The notes beneath the pieces are model-generated. The model was given only the letters and a program-made list of their open reading frames with translations. It did not search any database and was not told where the DNA came from. Below, piece by piece: positions 36,961 through 45,455 of a stretch of 64,000 nucleotides of DNA (position 1 is its first letter; every line of letters starts with the position of its first letter). The position numbers were made by a program, and so were the translations under genes. The DNA is from Flavobacterium hydrocarbonoxydans (GTDB taxonomy: Bacteria; Bacteroidota; Bacteroidia; Flavobacteriales; Flavobacteriaceae): NCBI RefSeq assembly GCF_009789235.1, contig NZ_WSTB01000014.1:28970-92969 (forward strand), given 5' to 3'.

Positions 36961-37824
36961 CTAAACCTCCCATTCGCCTTTAGCAACAAACTGAGCTTTT
37001 CCTCCAATTCTAATATCAAATTCATTTTCGGTTAATTTTCCTTTAAAATGAATTTGTGAAGGACGGTCAATATAATCTCCCTGATAATTGATTAATTCAA
37101 ATTCAGGTTTGTGATTTTTTAAAAGATAGGCCTGCAAACAGGTACTCGCACTTCCTGTCGCCGCATCTTCAACCAATTGATTGTGTTCAATGCACAACAT
37201 TCTGCTAAACAATTTTGAACCTTCTAAATAATAGAAGTACAAACCTCTGTGCGCTGTCTTGCAATTGTTTTTCAGCCATTTATCCGTTTTATCTTTATCC
37301 AAAACCAAATTTTCCAAAGCCCTTTTACTGCTTAACCCGACCATTACAAAGGCGCTTCCGGTTGTAACTTCCTGAATAGGAAATTGATTTTCGAAATCGC
37401 TGTTTTTCAGGTTACTGAACAAGGTAAAATCTTCTTTCGAAAAAATATCCCAAAATTTCGGCTGTGCTGCTTTTAACCAAATCAAATCATTAGATTGCTC
37501 AATTGAAATTGGTCCAATCGGAACATTTAATTTTATATTTTCTGGCGAATTATCAAATATTTTATTCATCAATACCCACGAAGTTCCAATTATCGGATGA
37601 CCCGCAAACTGCATTTCCTGAGATGGTGTAAATATTTTAATCTCTGCCCTATTATTTTCTTTATCCAATTTGGTTACAAAAGTGCTTTCGGCAAAATTAA
37701 TTTCGCGTGCAATCTTTTGCATTTCATCAGAACTCAGATTTTCTGCGTCTAAAAAAACCGCCAACTGATTGCCAGCATATTTTTTATCGGTAAAAACATC
37801 AACTATATAAAAAGGTAAACCCAT
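36961..37824 (-). CDS. PhzF family isomerase
   Basis: 287 residues. PhzF-type epimerase/isomerase fold: DVFTDKKYAGNQLAVF at the N-terminus, FAESTFV with the catalytic Glu, MQFAGHPIIGTSWVL, and DAATGSASTCLQAYL in the second half. Members act on small molecules; PhzF itself acts in phenazine synthesis, but most relatives have no known substrate and no phenazine genes lie here. It is flanked on both sides by heptamer arrays, a layout unlike its neighbours and suggestive of insertion as a unit. Confidence 0.92.
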   Translation of the reverse strand: MGLPFYIVDVFTDKKYAGNQLAVFLDAENLSSDEMQKIAREINFAESTFVTKLDKENNRAEIKIFTPSQEMQFAGHPIIGTSWVLMNKIFDNSPENIKLNVPIGPISIEQSNDLIWLKAAQPKFWDIFSKEDFTLFSNLKNSDFENQFPIQEVTTGSAFVMVGLSSKRALENLVLDKDKTDKWLKNNCKTAHRGLYFYYLEGSKLFSRMLCIEHNQLVEDAATGSASTCLQAYLLKNHKPEFELINYQGDYIDRPSQIHFKGKLTENEFDIRIGGKAQFVAKGEWEV

Positions 37825-37830
37825 GTTTTT

Positions 37831-37956
37831 CTTGTAAAATGTATATTGTAAAATGTAAAATGCTTTTTTTTTGTGAAATGTTTTTTGTGAAATGTAAAAT
37901 GCAATATTGAATTTTTACTTTTCACATCTTACTTCTCACAAATAACATTTCACATT
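37831..37956. repeat. Period-7 array hairpin upstream of phzF
   Basis: TGTAAAA, TGTATAT, TGTAAAA, TGTAAAA, later TGTGAAA, TGTAAAA, each beginning with TG and seven bases apart. The right half reads TTTCACA, TCTTACT, TCTCACA, TTTCACA, the complementary version. It fills the entire gap between phzF and the TPR gene. Confidence 0.88.
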
Positions 37957-37959
37957 AAA

Positions 37960-40900
37960 CTATTTGGTAATTGACGAATTCGTTTTTGATTCTTCTATTT
38001 TAATGGCATCTAACTCCTTTTTCGCTTCTTCGACCACATCTGGAAAATCAGTAAAATTGTTGATTACGTTATCCAGAATATAAGTTGCCTGGTAGCTGTC
38101 TTTCAATCCGTAGAAGTTTTTCGCCATCAAAACCAAACTCTTCGCACCATAATATTTATAAGCCGAATAGTTTTTGGCCAGTTTCTGTACTGCCACGTTT
38201 GAAGCGTCAAATTTGCCTTCTTTGGTTTTAAAATATGCGTCATAATACAAGGCCTCCGCTGCTAATTCGCCTTTGGAAGTCGTTGATAATTTTGCGTAAG
38301 CGGCTTTTGCTTTTTCTTCGTCACCTGCCTGCATTGCTGAACGCGCTACTATAATTTGTGCATCACTTTTGACATTCGAGTCTGTTTTAGGGTTTTGCTG
38401 TACTTTTTCGGCATAGATTACGGCGTTGCTATAATCCTTATTATCGTAATAACATTTCATCAAATTCGCCTGAGCAAAAGTTTTATTCTGAGGAAAATCA
38501 GCTTCGTCTTCTAATCGAATCAACACCGGAATCGACTTATCGCAATCTTTTTCTTTCAGGAAAATCTGAGCTAATCTCGTTAAAGATTGTTCTGTAAATT
38601 CGTTTCTTGGCTGATCAATTACATACTGATAATTGGCAACCGATCTGGTTTCTGAACCTTCTGCAAAAAGCAATTGTGCTAAGTAAAAATTAGCTTCCAG
38701 AGCGTGAATTCCTTTTGGAAAATTACTTACATAACCGCTAAACCCAACAATTGCCTGCTTACTATTATTTTGACTGTATTGCTTGAAAGCGCCTTCGTAA
38801 GTATCGTTGTCCAAATCCGCATCGGTAACCGCAACGAAGTCTAAAGTACGTACCCAGGTTGCGTATTCATCTACTTTTCCGGAATCAACATAAATTAGTC
38901 TCGCTGTTGAAACGGCTTCTAAAGCTTCTGGTGTTTTTGGGAATTCTGCCGCTACTTTTTTGAATTTCACTAACGCCTGCTCATCTTTGTCAGAATTATA
39001 ATAAATCAATCCTTGTTTTAAAATTGATTTTGAAGTAAACGAACCGTTTTTATATTCCGCAATTAACTGATCGAAAGTCTTAATTGCCTGATCGTTTTTC
39101 TTTTCGGTCGAATACGTATTTGCTAATTCATACAAAGCATCGTCACGATATGATGATTTTTTATACATCTGAAGGAAATTATTCAGCTCCTCTATTTTCT
39201 TATCATTTTTTGAAATGAATCCGTACGATAACGCTTTCTGGAACTGCGCATAATCTGCATCAACGCCTTTTGCATCTATTGCTTTTGAATATGCTTCCAT
39301 CGCCGGACCGTATTTTGCGCTTACGAATCTACAATCTCCTAAACGTAAATACGAATCATTCAAACGTACTTTGTCTTCTTTGTTTGAATCAATTTGTGCC
39401 TGAAAAGAATTGGCTGCCTGATCGTATTCTTTCCGTTTAAAATAAGTGTAACCAATATTATAATTGATATTTTGGTATTCGTTAGTAGTTTTTGCTCCAG
39501 TCAAACCAGCAAACTGTTTGTAGGTCAATAAAGCATTCTGAAAATCTTCGGCCAGGTATTCCGTTTCTGCTTTCCAGAAAGTAGCACGAGCTGTAAACTC
39601 AGGATTTTTTTGTTCGTTAATAGCGCTTTTGAACATTTTTCCGGCTTCGGCATAATTGGACTCATTATACAATTCTAAACCTCTGTAAAAAATTACTTTT
39701 TGGTACGCTAATTTATTTTCCGGTGATTTGTTTTTTTCTAATAAAACTAAAGCCTCTTTGTAGTTTTTGGATGAAATATACGAATCAACCAACAATTTCT
39801 CTACTTCGGCTTTGCTGGAATTGTTTGGATATTTTTTTAAAAAATCAAGTAAGATTGCCGGAACGGTTTGGTATTGGTTTCCGATTTCATAACTCAATTT
39901 GGCATAATTTAAGGCTGCATCTTCCTGGATTTGAGCATTAAATTCCATTTCAGAAGCATTTTTAAAAGCGTTTAAAGCTTCTTGTTTTTTGCCTGTATTC
40001 AAATAACTTAAACCTAAATGATAATAGGCATTTTGCGCCACGAAGTCTTTTCCTTCGATGATTTTATTGAATTGAGAAATTGCTTTTTCGTGCTCATTTT
40101 GTTCGTAATACGCGTATCCTAGCTGGTAAAAATCAGTATTGCTCCACTTGCCTTTTTTACCTGCATATTGCTCTAAAAACGGAATCGCTTTGTCGTATTG
40201 TTTTAGATTGAAATAGCTTTCGCCAATAATTTTATTCAGTTCCGATTTCTCCAGAGCATTTGATTTTGACATTGCTTTTTGTCCTAAATCAATGGCTTTC
40301 TGGAAATTTCCTAATTTAAAATTCATATCAGCCTGATAGTACGAAAGTTTTTCTTTGTATTTTTCTTCGCCTGAAACTTCATCAAAATATTTGGTCGCTT
40401 CTTTATAATCGTCGCCTTCATAAGCCATAAAACCCAAGTAATATTTGGCTTGTGAACCATATTCTGTAGAATTTATAACTTTATTGAAATAGGTAGTGGC
40501 TTCTTTCTTTTTCTTGGCGTTGAAATAACTGTATCCTTTTTGAAAATTAAATTTATCCAAATCGGATTTGCTCATGTAACTTTCGTCCACCTTATCAAAC
40601 CACTGCAATGCTTTTGGGTAATTTGCCTGTTCGAAATAAAAGTGAGCCACCTCGACGTAGGCCTGATTTTGTTTGGTGCTTGTGGGATAATCATTTACGA
40701 ATTTTTCCATCAGAGCATCGGCATTTGCCTGATTGGTCCTGATGGCACAATTGGCAATGTAATACGCACAATCAGACTGTACTTCTTCGGTAGTTGCCTT
40801 GTTTTTTATGCGTTCGAAAATAAGTTGTGCCGAAGCATATTGTTTGTCATTATATAAAGCCAGTGCTTTATCAAAATCTTTTAAATCGTAGGTGTAAATA

Positions 40901-40974
40901 GCTGATTTTTGTGCTAAAACCGTGGTAGATATTAAGAGAATCTGGAATAAAAAGAACCAGGAAAGTTTACGCAT
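37960..40974 (-). CDS. Large TPR-repeat envelope protein
   Basis: 1004 residues. Signal peptide (ending TVLAQ), then tetratricopeptide repeats along almost the full length, visible as recurring A-x-x-x-F-x-x-A and YYxLGxxY patterns (YYLGFMAYEGDDYKEATKYF, YQLGYAYYEQNEHEKAISQF, YNIGYTYFKRKEYDQAANSF). TPR arrays bind other proteins; an exported one of this size probably acts in the periplasm as a scaffold. Same strand as phzF and the barrel gene. A -7 element TACATTTG (40994-41001) is close upstream. Function not known. Confidence 0.88.
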   Translation of the reverse strand: MRKLSWFFLFQILLISTTVLAQKSAIYTYDLKDFDKALALYNDKQYASAQLIFERIKNKATTEEVQSDCAYYIANCAIRTNQANADALMEKFVNDYPTSTKQNQAYVEVAHFYFEQANYPKALQWFDKVDESYMSKSDLDKFNFQKGYSYFNAKKKKEATTYFNKVINSTEYGSQAKYYLGFMAYEGDDYKEATKYFDEVSGEEKYKEKLSYYQADMNFKLGNFQKAIDLGQKAMSKSNALEKSELNKIIGESYFNLKQYDKAIPFLEQYAGKKGKWSNTDFYQLGYAYYEQNEHEKAISQFNKIIEGKDFVAQNAYYHLGLSYLNTGKKQEALNAFKNASEMEFNAQIQEDAALNYAKLSYEIGNQYQTVPAILLDFLKKYPNNSSKAEVEKLLVDSYISSKNYKEALVLLEKNKSPENKLAYQKVIFYRGLELYNESNYAEAGKMFKSAINEQKNPEFTARATFWKAETEYLAEDFQNALLTYKQFAGLTGAKTTNEYQNINYNIGYTYFKRKEYDQAANSFQAQIDSNKEDKVRLNDSYLRLGDCRFVSAKYGPAMEAYSKAIDAKGVDADYAQFQKALSYGFISKNDKKIEELNNFLQMYKKSSYRDDALYELANTYSTEKKNDQAIKTFDQLIAEYKNGSFTSKSILKQGLIYYNSDKDEQALVKFKKVAAEFPKTPEALEAVSTARLIYVDSGKVDEYATWVRTLDFVAVTDADLDNDTYEGAFKQYSQNNSKQAIVGFSGYVSNFPKGIHALEANFYLAQLLFAEGSETRSVANYQYVIDQPRNEFTEQSLTRLAQIFLKEKDCDKSIPVLIRLEDEADFPQNKTFAQANLMKCYYDNKDYSNAVIYAEKVQQNPKTDSNVKSDAQIIVARSAMQAGDEEKAKAAYAKLSTTSKGELAAEALYYDAYFKTKEGKFDASNVAVQKLAKNYSAYKYYGAKSLVLMAKNFYGLKDSYQATYILDNVINNFTDFPDVVEEAKKELDAIKIEESKTNSSITK

Positions 40975-40993
40975 TTTGATTTTATTTAGTATT

Positions 40994-41001
40994 CAAATGT
41001 A
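40994..41001 (-). promoter_or_regulatory. -7 element of the TPR gene
   Basis: TACATTTG on the minus strand, exact to TAnnTTTG, 20 bases upstream of the start codon; a weak -33 (TTTCG) is 20 bases further. Confidence 0.5.
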
Positions 41002-41149
41002 TCATTTTATACTGTCTATAACGAAACGTTTCAGGCATTTATTATGAACAAATTTTCAAACACTTGTTATTTCATGGCTTGTTAATGCTCAAAATATTGG
41101 TTTTCAAAGTTTATATAATGTAATCTTTCTAAAGCAACGGAGTCTGCAT

Positions 41150-41280
41150 TAAGGATGGAAGCGGCATCTCCCGATTTAGAAAAACAAGGCTTTTTTGCCG
41201 TAGTTTTTGTTAATCGGGAATATAGCGGACAGCCTGACCCGTTTGCCTTGATTTTTTTTCAGGGCAAACGGGGAATGCCC
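41150..41280 (+). repeat. Structured repeat element, copy 3 (candidate RNA), with extra hairpin
   Basis: GGATGGAAGCGGCATCTC, hairpin CCCGATTTAG / TTAATCGGG, then ATATAGCGGACAGCC. A second hairpin follows: CCCGTTTGCC facing GGGCAAACGGG at 41238-41271. The middle is nearly the same as copies 2 and 4, in opposite orientation to them. Confidence 0.6.
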
Positions 41281-41352
41281 AAAAAATCATTCGAACAAAA
41301 ACAGAATTGTGGTTTTGTTGTACATTTTCTTATGAAATGATTGAAATTTATT

Positions 41353-41382
41353 TTGAATCCACCCGTTATCTTATTACTTTTA
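41353..41382 (+). promoter_or_regulatory. Promoter of ftsE and downstream glycosyltransferase
   Basis: TTG at 41353-41355, 19-base spacer, TACTTTTA at 41375-41382 (7 of 8). Ends 20 bases before the ATG. Confidence 0.62.
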
Positions 41383-41402
41383 CCATTCAAATCAATTTTA
41401 TT

Positions 41403-42086
41403 ATGTCACAAACCGTACTATCTCTTAAAGATGTCACTATATATCAGGAAGGAAGAAAAATTTTATCACAGATTAATTTGGAAGTGCAACACGGAGAATT
41501 TATCTATATCATTGGAAAAACTGGTTCTGGAAAAAGTAGTTTCATGAAAACATTGTACGCTGATTTGCCTTTAACAGAAGGTGAAGCACATATTGTAGAA
41601 TTTGATTTAGCTTCTTTGAAAGAAAATGATATTCCGTATTTGCGTCGTAAAATCGGAATCGTTTTCCAGGATTTTAAATTGCTTCCGGACCGCTCTGTAA
41701 AAGACAATATGCTTTTTGTTCTAAAAGCAACAGGCTGGGTTGAAAAAGGTTCTATGGAGCACAAAATTGACGAAGTGCTGGACAAAGTAGGCATGAGAGA
41801 ATTTGTTAATAAAATGCCTCACCAACTTTCGGGAGGTGAGCAACAACGTGTGGCAATTGCAAGAGCTTTGCTAAACGACCCTGAATTTATTCTTGCTGAT
41901 GAACCTACCGGAAATCTTGATCCACAAACAAGTTCTGAAGTTTTGGAGGTTTTAAAGAAAATCAACGCTAACGGAAAAACCATCATTATGGCGACGCACG
42001 ATTATGCTTTACTGATGAAATTCCCATCGAAAACACTAAAGTGTGAGGATGAAAGAATCTTCGAGGTGGTGCAACGAACTGTGTAA
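41403..42086 (+). CDS. ftsE: FtsE-like ABC transporter ATPase
   Basis: 227 residues from the ATG at 41403 (MSQTVLSLKDVTIY); upstream in-frame ATGs would add a leader without family similarity. Walker A GKTGSGKSS at 38-46, Q-loop in GIVFQDFKLLPDRS, signature LSGGEQQRVAIARALL, Walker B ILADEPTGNLD and switch His in ATHDYAL. Closest by pattern to FtsE, which works with the membrane protein FtsX to activate cell-wall hydrolases at division. No ftsX is in the window. Its stop overlaps the next start (TAATG), implying translational coupling with a glycosyltransferase. Confidence 0.9.
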   Translation: MSQTVLSLKDVTIYQEGRKILSQINLEVQHGEFIYIIGKTGSGKSSFMKTLYADLPLTEGEAHIVEFDLASLKENDIPYLRRKIGIVFQDFKLLPDRSVKDNMLFVLKATGWVEKGSMEHKIDEVLDKVGMREFVNKMPHQLSGGEQQRVAIARALLNDPEFILADEPTGNLDPQTSSEVLEVLKKINANGKTIIMATHDYALLMKFPSKTLKCEDERIFEVVQRTV

Positions 42087-42967
42087 TGCTTTCGATACTT
42101 ATTCCGGTTTATGATTATGATGTTTTAGCTTTAGTAGAAACGCTACATTATCAATGCACACAATCTAAAATTGTATTCGAAATTATTGTTTTAGACGATG
42201 CATCTACTCTTTTTGCGTCTGAAAATCAAAGAATAAACGAATTGTCCAAAAGTACTTTTATTGTATTAGAAAACAATATTGGACGAAGTGCTATCCGGAA
42301 TTTATTAGCACAAAAAGCAAATTTTGAAAACTTACTTTTTCTGGATGCCGATACAATTCCTGTTCATAATAATTTTATTTCGAATTATATTTCACAAATA
42401 AATAACGATGAAAAAATTGTTTACGGAGGGATTTTATATCAAACCGAAAAACCTTCAAAAGAACAACTTTTACGTTGGGTATATGGGAAAGAAAGAGAAG
42501 CTTTGAATGTCTATATCAGGAATAAGAACCCTTATATATCGTTTCTGACATTGAATTTTTTGATATCTAAAAATATTTTTTCTAAAGTTGTTTTTAATGA
42601 AAATATTCCAAATTTTAGACATGAAGACACTTTGTTTTCGTATGAATTGATGCTTCAAAAAGTAAAAATTATTCATATCGAAAACCCTGTTTATCATTTA
42701 GGAATTGAAAGCAGCGAAACGTTTTTGACAAAATCAGAAGAAGCAGTTGTAGGTCTAAAAAACTTAGTAGATTCTGGTTTAATTTCGAAAGATTATGTGA
42801 AGCTTTCTCATTATTATTTTATTCTAAAAAAATATCGTTTACTACCAATTGTCCGTTTTTGTTTCAAAATTTCAAAACCGCTATTTCAGAAACAAATTTT
42901 GAGTAAAAAACCTTCGCTTTTACTTTTTGACTTGTATCGACTGGGGTATTATTCGAGCCAGAATTAA
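42086..42967 (+). CDS. Family 2 glycosyltransferase
   Basis: 293 residues. GT-A fold: LSILIPVYDYD at the N-terminus, VLDDAS (first Asp motif), LDADTIP (the DxD motif that binds nucleotide-sugar metal). The C-terminal part is family-specific and gives no sugar identity. It starts inside the ftsE stop codon (TAATG). Its own stop overlaps that of the convergent GT4 gene by three bases. It is the first of the glycan genes. Confidence 0.9.
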   Translation: MLSILIPVYDYDVLALVETLHYQCTQSKIVFEIIVLDDASTLFASENQRINELSKSTFIVLENNIGRSAIRNLLAQKANFENLLFLDADTIPVHNNFISNYISQINNDEKIVYGGILYQTEKPSKEQLLRWVYGKEREALNVYIRNKNPYISFLTLNFLISKNIFSKVVFNENIPNFRHEDTLFSYELMLQKVKIIHIENPVYHLGIESSETFLTKSEEAVVGLKNLVDSGLISKDYVKLSHYYFILKKYRLLPIVRFCFKISKPLFQKQILSKKPSLLLFDLYRLGYYSSQN

Positions 42968-44055
42968 TTTTTGACAATAGATTCGAACAAATTTTTCCAT
43001 TGTTTCATAATGGCATCTAAATCATATTTTGCAACACTACTTTTAGCATTTTGACTCATTTTGATTCGTAAATTTTCATCTTCAATCAAAAGATTTAGTT
43101 TTTCGGCAAAAGAATTCTGATTTCCGTCTTCAATTAGAAATCCATTTTCATTATCCTTAATAATTGCTTTTGGTCCAACCGGACAATCATAAGCAATGCA
43201 AGGCAAACCACAGGCCATTGCTTCTATCAAAACCATTGGTAAAGCTTCATTCCTGGAAGTCATCGCTAAAATAGATGCTTCTGTATATTTATTTTGAATA
43301 TTTTTTATTGGCTCCAAAAAAACAATTTTCTCTTCGATATTCAGTTTTTTGGCCAAATTTTGAAGTTCTAAATTTTTATCTGTTTTGCCATAGATTTCTA
43401 ATATCCAATCTGAATGTTTTTGTGATACGAAGGCCCAAATTTTCAACAATCTGTCAATTCCTTTTTCATAAGAATGTCTTGCTACGGCAATTACTCTTTT
43501 TGATTTTAAATCTGATAAAACATCCGTTTGAAACCAAAGTGGATTAGGAATTATGACGGCGTTATTTACATTCCATTCGCTTAAACTTTCTTTTGATAAT
43601 GCTACAAAAGTCGAAAATTTGGAAGCACAATAATTTCGATATTGATACTTTAATTCGTTAATAAATTCGAAATAATGAGACACTTTATATTCATTGAATT
43701 TAGAACCGTGAGCTTCAAAAATTATTGAAATTTTGGTATCCAGCAATAAAGGAATCGAAAACGATTTTAAGGCAAAATCACACACAACTATACAATCTGG
43801 CTGGAATTGTTTTATGTGCTTTTGGAGTTCTTTTTTGTATCGAAGTAAGTTAAAAACTTTATTACCTTTTAATTCAATATCATAAAAATTTATCTTTTCA
43901 TTAAATTCAAAAAAAAGATTCACATTTCCTTTATTTTGGGTCACAATAGCAATTTCGTAACCAAATTTTTCTATCAGATAATTGGTTTTTATTGATAGAA
44001 CCCTTTGCACTCCTCCTTCTTCATTTGCTCTTTGGGTGATATAGAGTAATTTCAT
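42964..44055 (-). CDS. Family 4 glycosyltransferase
   Basis: 363 residues. GT-B fold: YITQRANEEGGVQRVLSI in the N-terminal Rossmann domain and, in the C-terminal one, AVARHSYEKGIDRLLKIWA, EALPMVLIEAMACGLPCIAYDCPVGP with the E-x7-E signature. Likely transfers a hexose in a surface polysaccharide; donor unknown. It overlaps fdtA by four bases (ATGA), so the two are coupled. Confidence 0.93.
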   Translation of the reverse strand: MKLLYITQRANEEGGVQRVLSIKTNYLIEKFGYEIAIVTQNKGNVNLFFEFNEKINFYDIELKGNKVFNLLRYKKELQKHIKQFQPDCIVVCDFALKSFSIPLLLDTKISIIFEAHGSKFNEYKVSHYFEFINELKYQYRNYCASKFSTFVALSKESLSEWNVNNAVIIPNPLWFQTDVLSDLKSKRVIAVARHSYEKGIDRLLKIWAFVSQKHSDWILEIYGKTDKNLELQNLAKKLNIEEKIVFLEPIKNIQNKYTEASILAMTSRNEALPMVLIEAMACGLPCIAYDCPVGPKAIIKDNENGFLIEDGNQNSFAEKLNLLIEDENLRIKMSQNAKSSVAKYDLDAIMKQWKNLFESIVKN

Positions 44056-44444
44056 TTTATTGATTCCAAAAATTCATTATAATCACGGATATATTCTTCT
44101 TCATCAAAAACTTCCGAAGCTAAAACCAGACAAACCGCTCCTGAAGAGAAATTTTCGAGTTCACGCCAAATATTATTCTTAATGAGCAATCCTCTGTCTG
44201 GTTTATTTAAAGTAATGGTTTTCTCTTTTTTTCCATCTTTCAAAACGACATCAAAACTTCCTGAAATTGCGATTAAAATCTGCTGCAATTTTTTGTGCGA
44301 ATGCCCACCTCTCACAGAAGAACTCGGAATATCGTATAAATAATAAACTCTCTTAATTTCAAACGGAATCGTGTCGTTTTCAATGACTGCTATGTTACCT
44401 AAAATACTTTCAATTTTTGGAAAATCAATTATATCTATATTCAT
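44052..44444 (-). CDS. fdtA: dTDP-4-keto-6-deoxyglucose 3,4-ketoisomerase, FdtA/QdtA type
   Basis: 130 residues, a single cupin of the WxcM/FdtA type. The marker motifs are RVYYLYDIPSSSVRGGHSHK (with the conserved His of the cupin site), QILIAISGSFDV, and a C-terminal EEEYIRDYNEF. FdtA moves the keto group of dTDP-4-keto-6-deoxyglucose from C4 to C3, the first committed step to 3-amino-3,6-dideoxyhexoses. The aminotransferase that would follow lies in the same island (48273-49406). FdtA versus QdtA (product Fuc or Qui) cannot be told by eye. Confidence 0.85.
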   Translation of the reverse strand: MNIDIIDFPKIESILGNIAVIENDTIPFEIKRVYYLYDIPSSSVRGGHSHKKLQQILIAISGSFDVVLKDGKKEKTITLNKPDRGLLIKNNIWRELENFSSGAVCLVLASEVFDEEEYIRDYNEFLESIK

Positions 44445-44507
44445 AATCTTATTTCAATTTTATGTTTTTTGTTAGGCACTATCGTTATTGATTTCTTATT
44501 TTCGTAT

Positions 44508-44539
44508 CAAATATATAACACTTTAAAAACAATATGCAA
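44508..44539 (-). promoter_or_regulatory. Promoter of fdtA-GT4, reaching into the divergent gene
   Basis: TATATTTG on the minus strand (44508-44515), exact, with TTG 21 bases further at 44537-44539. The -33 box falls within the first codons of the divergent glycosyltransferase. Confidence 0.5.
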
Positions 44540-45439
44540 GATAATTCATTAGTCACTATCATTTGTTTGTGTTATAATCAGGAAAAATTCGTGATCGAGA
44601 GTTTGTTGTCGGTCATTAAACAGGATTATCCTTTGATAGAATTGATTGTTGTCGATGACTGCAGTTCTGATAATTCGAAAAGTGCAATTAAAAACTGGCT
44701 TACTACTTATCCTAATGTTCAATTTATTGCAAACGAAACGAATCTAGGAAACACAAAATCATTTAATAAAGCACTAAAATTTGCCAAAGGAGATTACATT
44801 ATCGACTTGGCTGCTGATGATGTTTTATTGCCCAATTGTATTTCGCAGCAAGTAAAAACCTTCGAAGTAAGTACTTTAAAAAACTTAGGCATAGTTTACG
44901 GAAACGCTGAATTGATTTCAGAAAACGGAACATTTGAATCTTATTTTTTTCCTGTTGATTTATCAAAAAAAACAATCGAAAAAAGACAAACGGGCGATAT
45001 TTATTTAAGTGTTCTTGAAGGAGGAAACAGCATCTGCTCTGTTTCAGCAATGATGAAAAAAACTGTTTTTGATGAGTTAAAAGGCTATGACGAAAATCTT
45101 GCGTATGAAGATTTAGATTTCTGGATTAGAGCTTCCCGACTTTATCAATTTGATTTTATTGATTGTATTTTAATCCAAAAAAGAATTTCAGATACTTCTC
45201 TAACTTCTTCTTTTTATGATAAAAACAATTCAAGATTTAAAAAAATCAATACAACTACGTATTTAATTCTAAAAAAAGCGATTCATTTAAATCTATCCAA
45301 AACAGAGGATTTAGCAGTTCAGAAAAGAGTACATCATGAAATTGTGCATACTTTTCAAATCAAAGATTATGGATTGTTATTTAAAAATATTGGATTACGG
45401 CTTTGGTTATTTTGGCGAATTAATTTTAAAAAATATTAA
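44534..45439 (+). CDS. Family 2 glycosyltransferase
   Basis: 301 residues. GT-A motifs VTIICLCYNQEKFVIESLLS, VVDDCSSDNS, and DYIIDLAADDVLLP (DxD region), followed by AYEDLDFWIRASRLY, the ED-x-D/E acceptor motif of many O-antigen transferases. Probably part of the same surface-glycan pathway. It stands alone on the plus strand between oppositely oriented genes. Confidence 0.92.
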   Translation: MQDNSLVTIICLCYNQEKFVIESLLSVIKQDYPLIELIVVDDCSSDNSKSAIKNWLTTYPNVQFIANETNLGNTKSFNKALKFAKGDYIIDLAADDVLLPNCISQQVKTFEVSTLKNLGIVYGNAELISENGTFESYFFPVDLSKKTIEKRQTGDIYLSVLEGGNSICSVSAMMKKTVFDELKGYDENLAYEDLDFWIRASRLYQFDFIDCILIQKRISDTSLTSSFYDKNNSRFKKINTTTYLILKKAIHLNLSKTEDLAVQKRVHHEIVHTFQIKDYGLLFKNIGLRLWLFWRINFKKY

Positions 45440-45455
45440 AATTGAAAACAAATTG

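Larger units (their letters stand above)
40975..41402. other. 428-base spacer between divergent TPR and ftsE genes
   Basis: Holds the -7 box of the TPR gene, the structured repeat element copy 3 and the ftsE promoter. No gene seen; a 61-codon open frame at 41155-41340 overlies the repeat element and is not considered coding. Confidence 0.75.

Noticed and set aside
41155..41340. 61-codon open frame before ftsE
   Set aside because: It covers the structured repeat element, whose copies are not coding elsewhere, and the protein has no family features.
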